Assembly: GCA_029884035.1 (NCBI GenBank)
Contig: JAOUIM010000187.1
Location: forward strand, 1 to 7,072
Direction of reading: 5' to 3'
Origin: Aquincola sp.
Lineage (GTDB): Bacteria; Pseudomonadota; Gammaproteobacteria; Burkholderiales; Burkholderiaceae_C
DNA: 7,072 bases
The translations under genes and the position numbers were made by a program. Numbering within the stretch: position 1 is the first letter of the stretch; each line of letters starts with the position of its first letter. The notes beneath the pieces are model-generated. The model had not been told where the DNA came from and searched no databases. It was given only the letters and a program-made list of their open reading frames with translations. Below are positions 6,623 to 7,072 of this stretch, piece by piece.

Positions 6623-6922
6623 ATGAGCGTCGCCTTTGCCGAACCCCTGGACGTGCGCACCGTGCCGCCGCCGCAGCGCCACCCGATGATCTTCGGCGCC
6701 TTCGACGCGCTGTCACCGGGCGAGGCATTCGAGATCGTCAACGATCACGACCCGGTGCCGCTGTATTTCCAGTTCGAGAAGACGCGGCTGGGCCAGTTCG
6801 ACTGGCGGTATATCGAAGCGGGCCCGCAGCGCTGGCATGTGCGCATCGCGCGGGTGGCGCAGGGCGTGCCCAGCGGCGACACGAGCGGGTGCTGCGGCGG
6901 GTGTGCTTGCAGCGGGGGGTGA
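6623..6922 (+). CDS. DUF2249 domain protein with cysteine-rich tail
   Basis: A 99-residue soluble protein with a canonical DUF2249 domain: LDVRTVPPPQRHPMIFGAFD (9-28), the signature NDHDPVPLYFQFE (40-52), GQFDWRYIEAGPQRWHVRI (57-75). It ends with a glycine- and cysteine-rich tail holding C90, C91, C94 and C96 (CCGGCACSGG), which could bind a metal or a cluster; that is inference. The function of the family is not settled; members lie beside NO-detoxification, denitrification and hemerythrin genes, which fits the preceding nnrS. AGGAG 9 nt before the ATG at 6623 supports the start. It has its own candidate FNR-type promoter in the 121-nt gap after nnrS, so it need not be read from the nnrS transcript. 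Compared with the first DUF2249 protein it keeps the histidine of NDHDP and has the extra tail. Confidence 0.93.
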   Translation: MSVAFAEPLDVRTVPPPQRHPMIFGAFDALSPGEAFEIVNDHDPVPLYFQFEKTRLGQFDWRYIEAGPQRWHVRIARVAQGVPSGDTSGCCGGCACSGG

Positions 6923-6952
6923 TGCGGCACGTTTCGACGCAACGGCCGGTCC

Positions 6953-6973
6953 CGGCTGGGTTCTTTCCAGCCG
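6953..6973 (+). terminator. Possible terminator hairpin after the second DUF2249 gene
   Basis: CGGCTGG, 7-nt loop GTTCTTT, CCAGCCG: a perfect 7-bp stem 30 nt past the stop codon. The position is right for ending the transcript, but no T-run follows the stem, so it would be an atypical intrinsic terminator or simply a 3' stabilising hairpin. Confidence 0.4.
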
Positions 6974-7052
6974 TGCGCACCGTGGTCATGCAACATCGGT
7001 CGGAGTCAGGGCGCCATGTTGTCGCCCGATATCAATGTTGACGCCCGAGATC

Positions 7053-7068
7053 ACGCTGCCTGCAGCGT
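7053..7068. repeat. 16-bp palindrome at the right window edge
   Basis: ACGCTGC-CT-GCAGCGT: two perfect 7-bp arms around a 2-nt centre. With so short a loop it would suit a dimeric protein binding site better than an RNA hairpin, but the gene it belongs to lies outside the window. It may equally be part of coding sequence that continues to the right. Confidence 0.3.
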
Positions 7069-7072
7069 CTGC

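Noticed and set aside
6986..7072. Possible C-terminal end of a leftward gene entering from the right edge (28 codons, ending in TDVA)
   Set aside because: It faintly recalls the tail of a short-chain dehydrogenase, but another minus frame also stops nearby at 7051-7053 and the stretch is too short to choose.

Overview
This is a GC-rich, densely coded chromosomal window. The protein families and their arrangement (NnrS and DUF2249 proteins, an Azospirillum-type arylpyruvate decarboxylase, a long fused CoA-transferase) suggest a proteobacterium, most likely a betaproteobacterium of the Burkholderiales with a denitrification or nitric-oxide response. That placement is inferred from protein resemblance and composition; there is no rRNA or other marker gene here.

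Layout. Positions 90-1973 on the minus strand hold a fused alpha-beta family I CoA-transferase with an extra C-terminal domain. A 132-nt divergent region (1974-2105) separates it from a rightward pair: a small DUF2249 protein (2106-2345) and, 46 nt later, a thiamine-diphosphate-dependent indolepyruvate/phenylpyruvate decarboxylase (2392-4026). A 251-nt gap leads to a GNAT acetyltransferase-like gene (4278-5087) whose codon use differs from its neighbours. Then come nnrS (5188-6501), coding for a polytopic membrane protein linked to nitric-oxide stress, and a second, canonical DUF2249 gene with a cysteine-rich tail (6623-6922). The last 150 nt have no gene I can support, only hairpin-forming repeats.

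How the parts may work together. NnrS and DUF2249 proteins are commonly found among NO/denitrification genes under FNR/Dnr/NnrR-type regulators. Three TTG-N8-CAA-like dyads, each matching 7 of the 10 fixed positions of the FNR box, lie upstream of the first DUF2249 gene, nnrS and the second DUF2249 gene. Each has a weak -10-like hexamer centred 31-32 nt downstream, the geometry expected of a class II FNR-type promoter. If real, the aryl-keto-acid decarboxylase behind the first DUF2249 gene would belong to an anoxia/NO regulon. That is the most interesting hypothesis in the window. No CRISPR array, tRNA, rRNA or insertion sequence was recognised, and I saw no clearly undescribed system.
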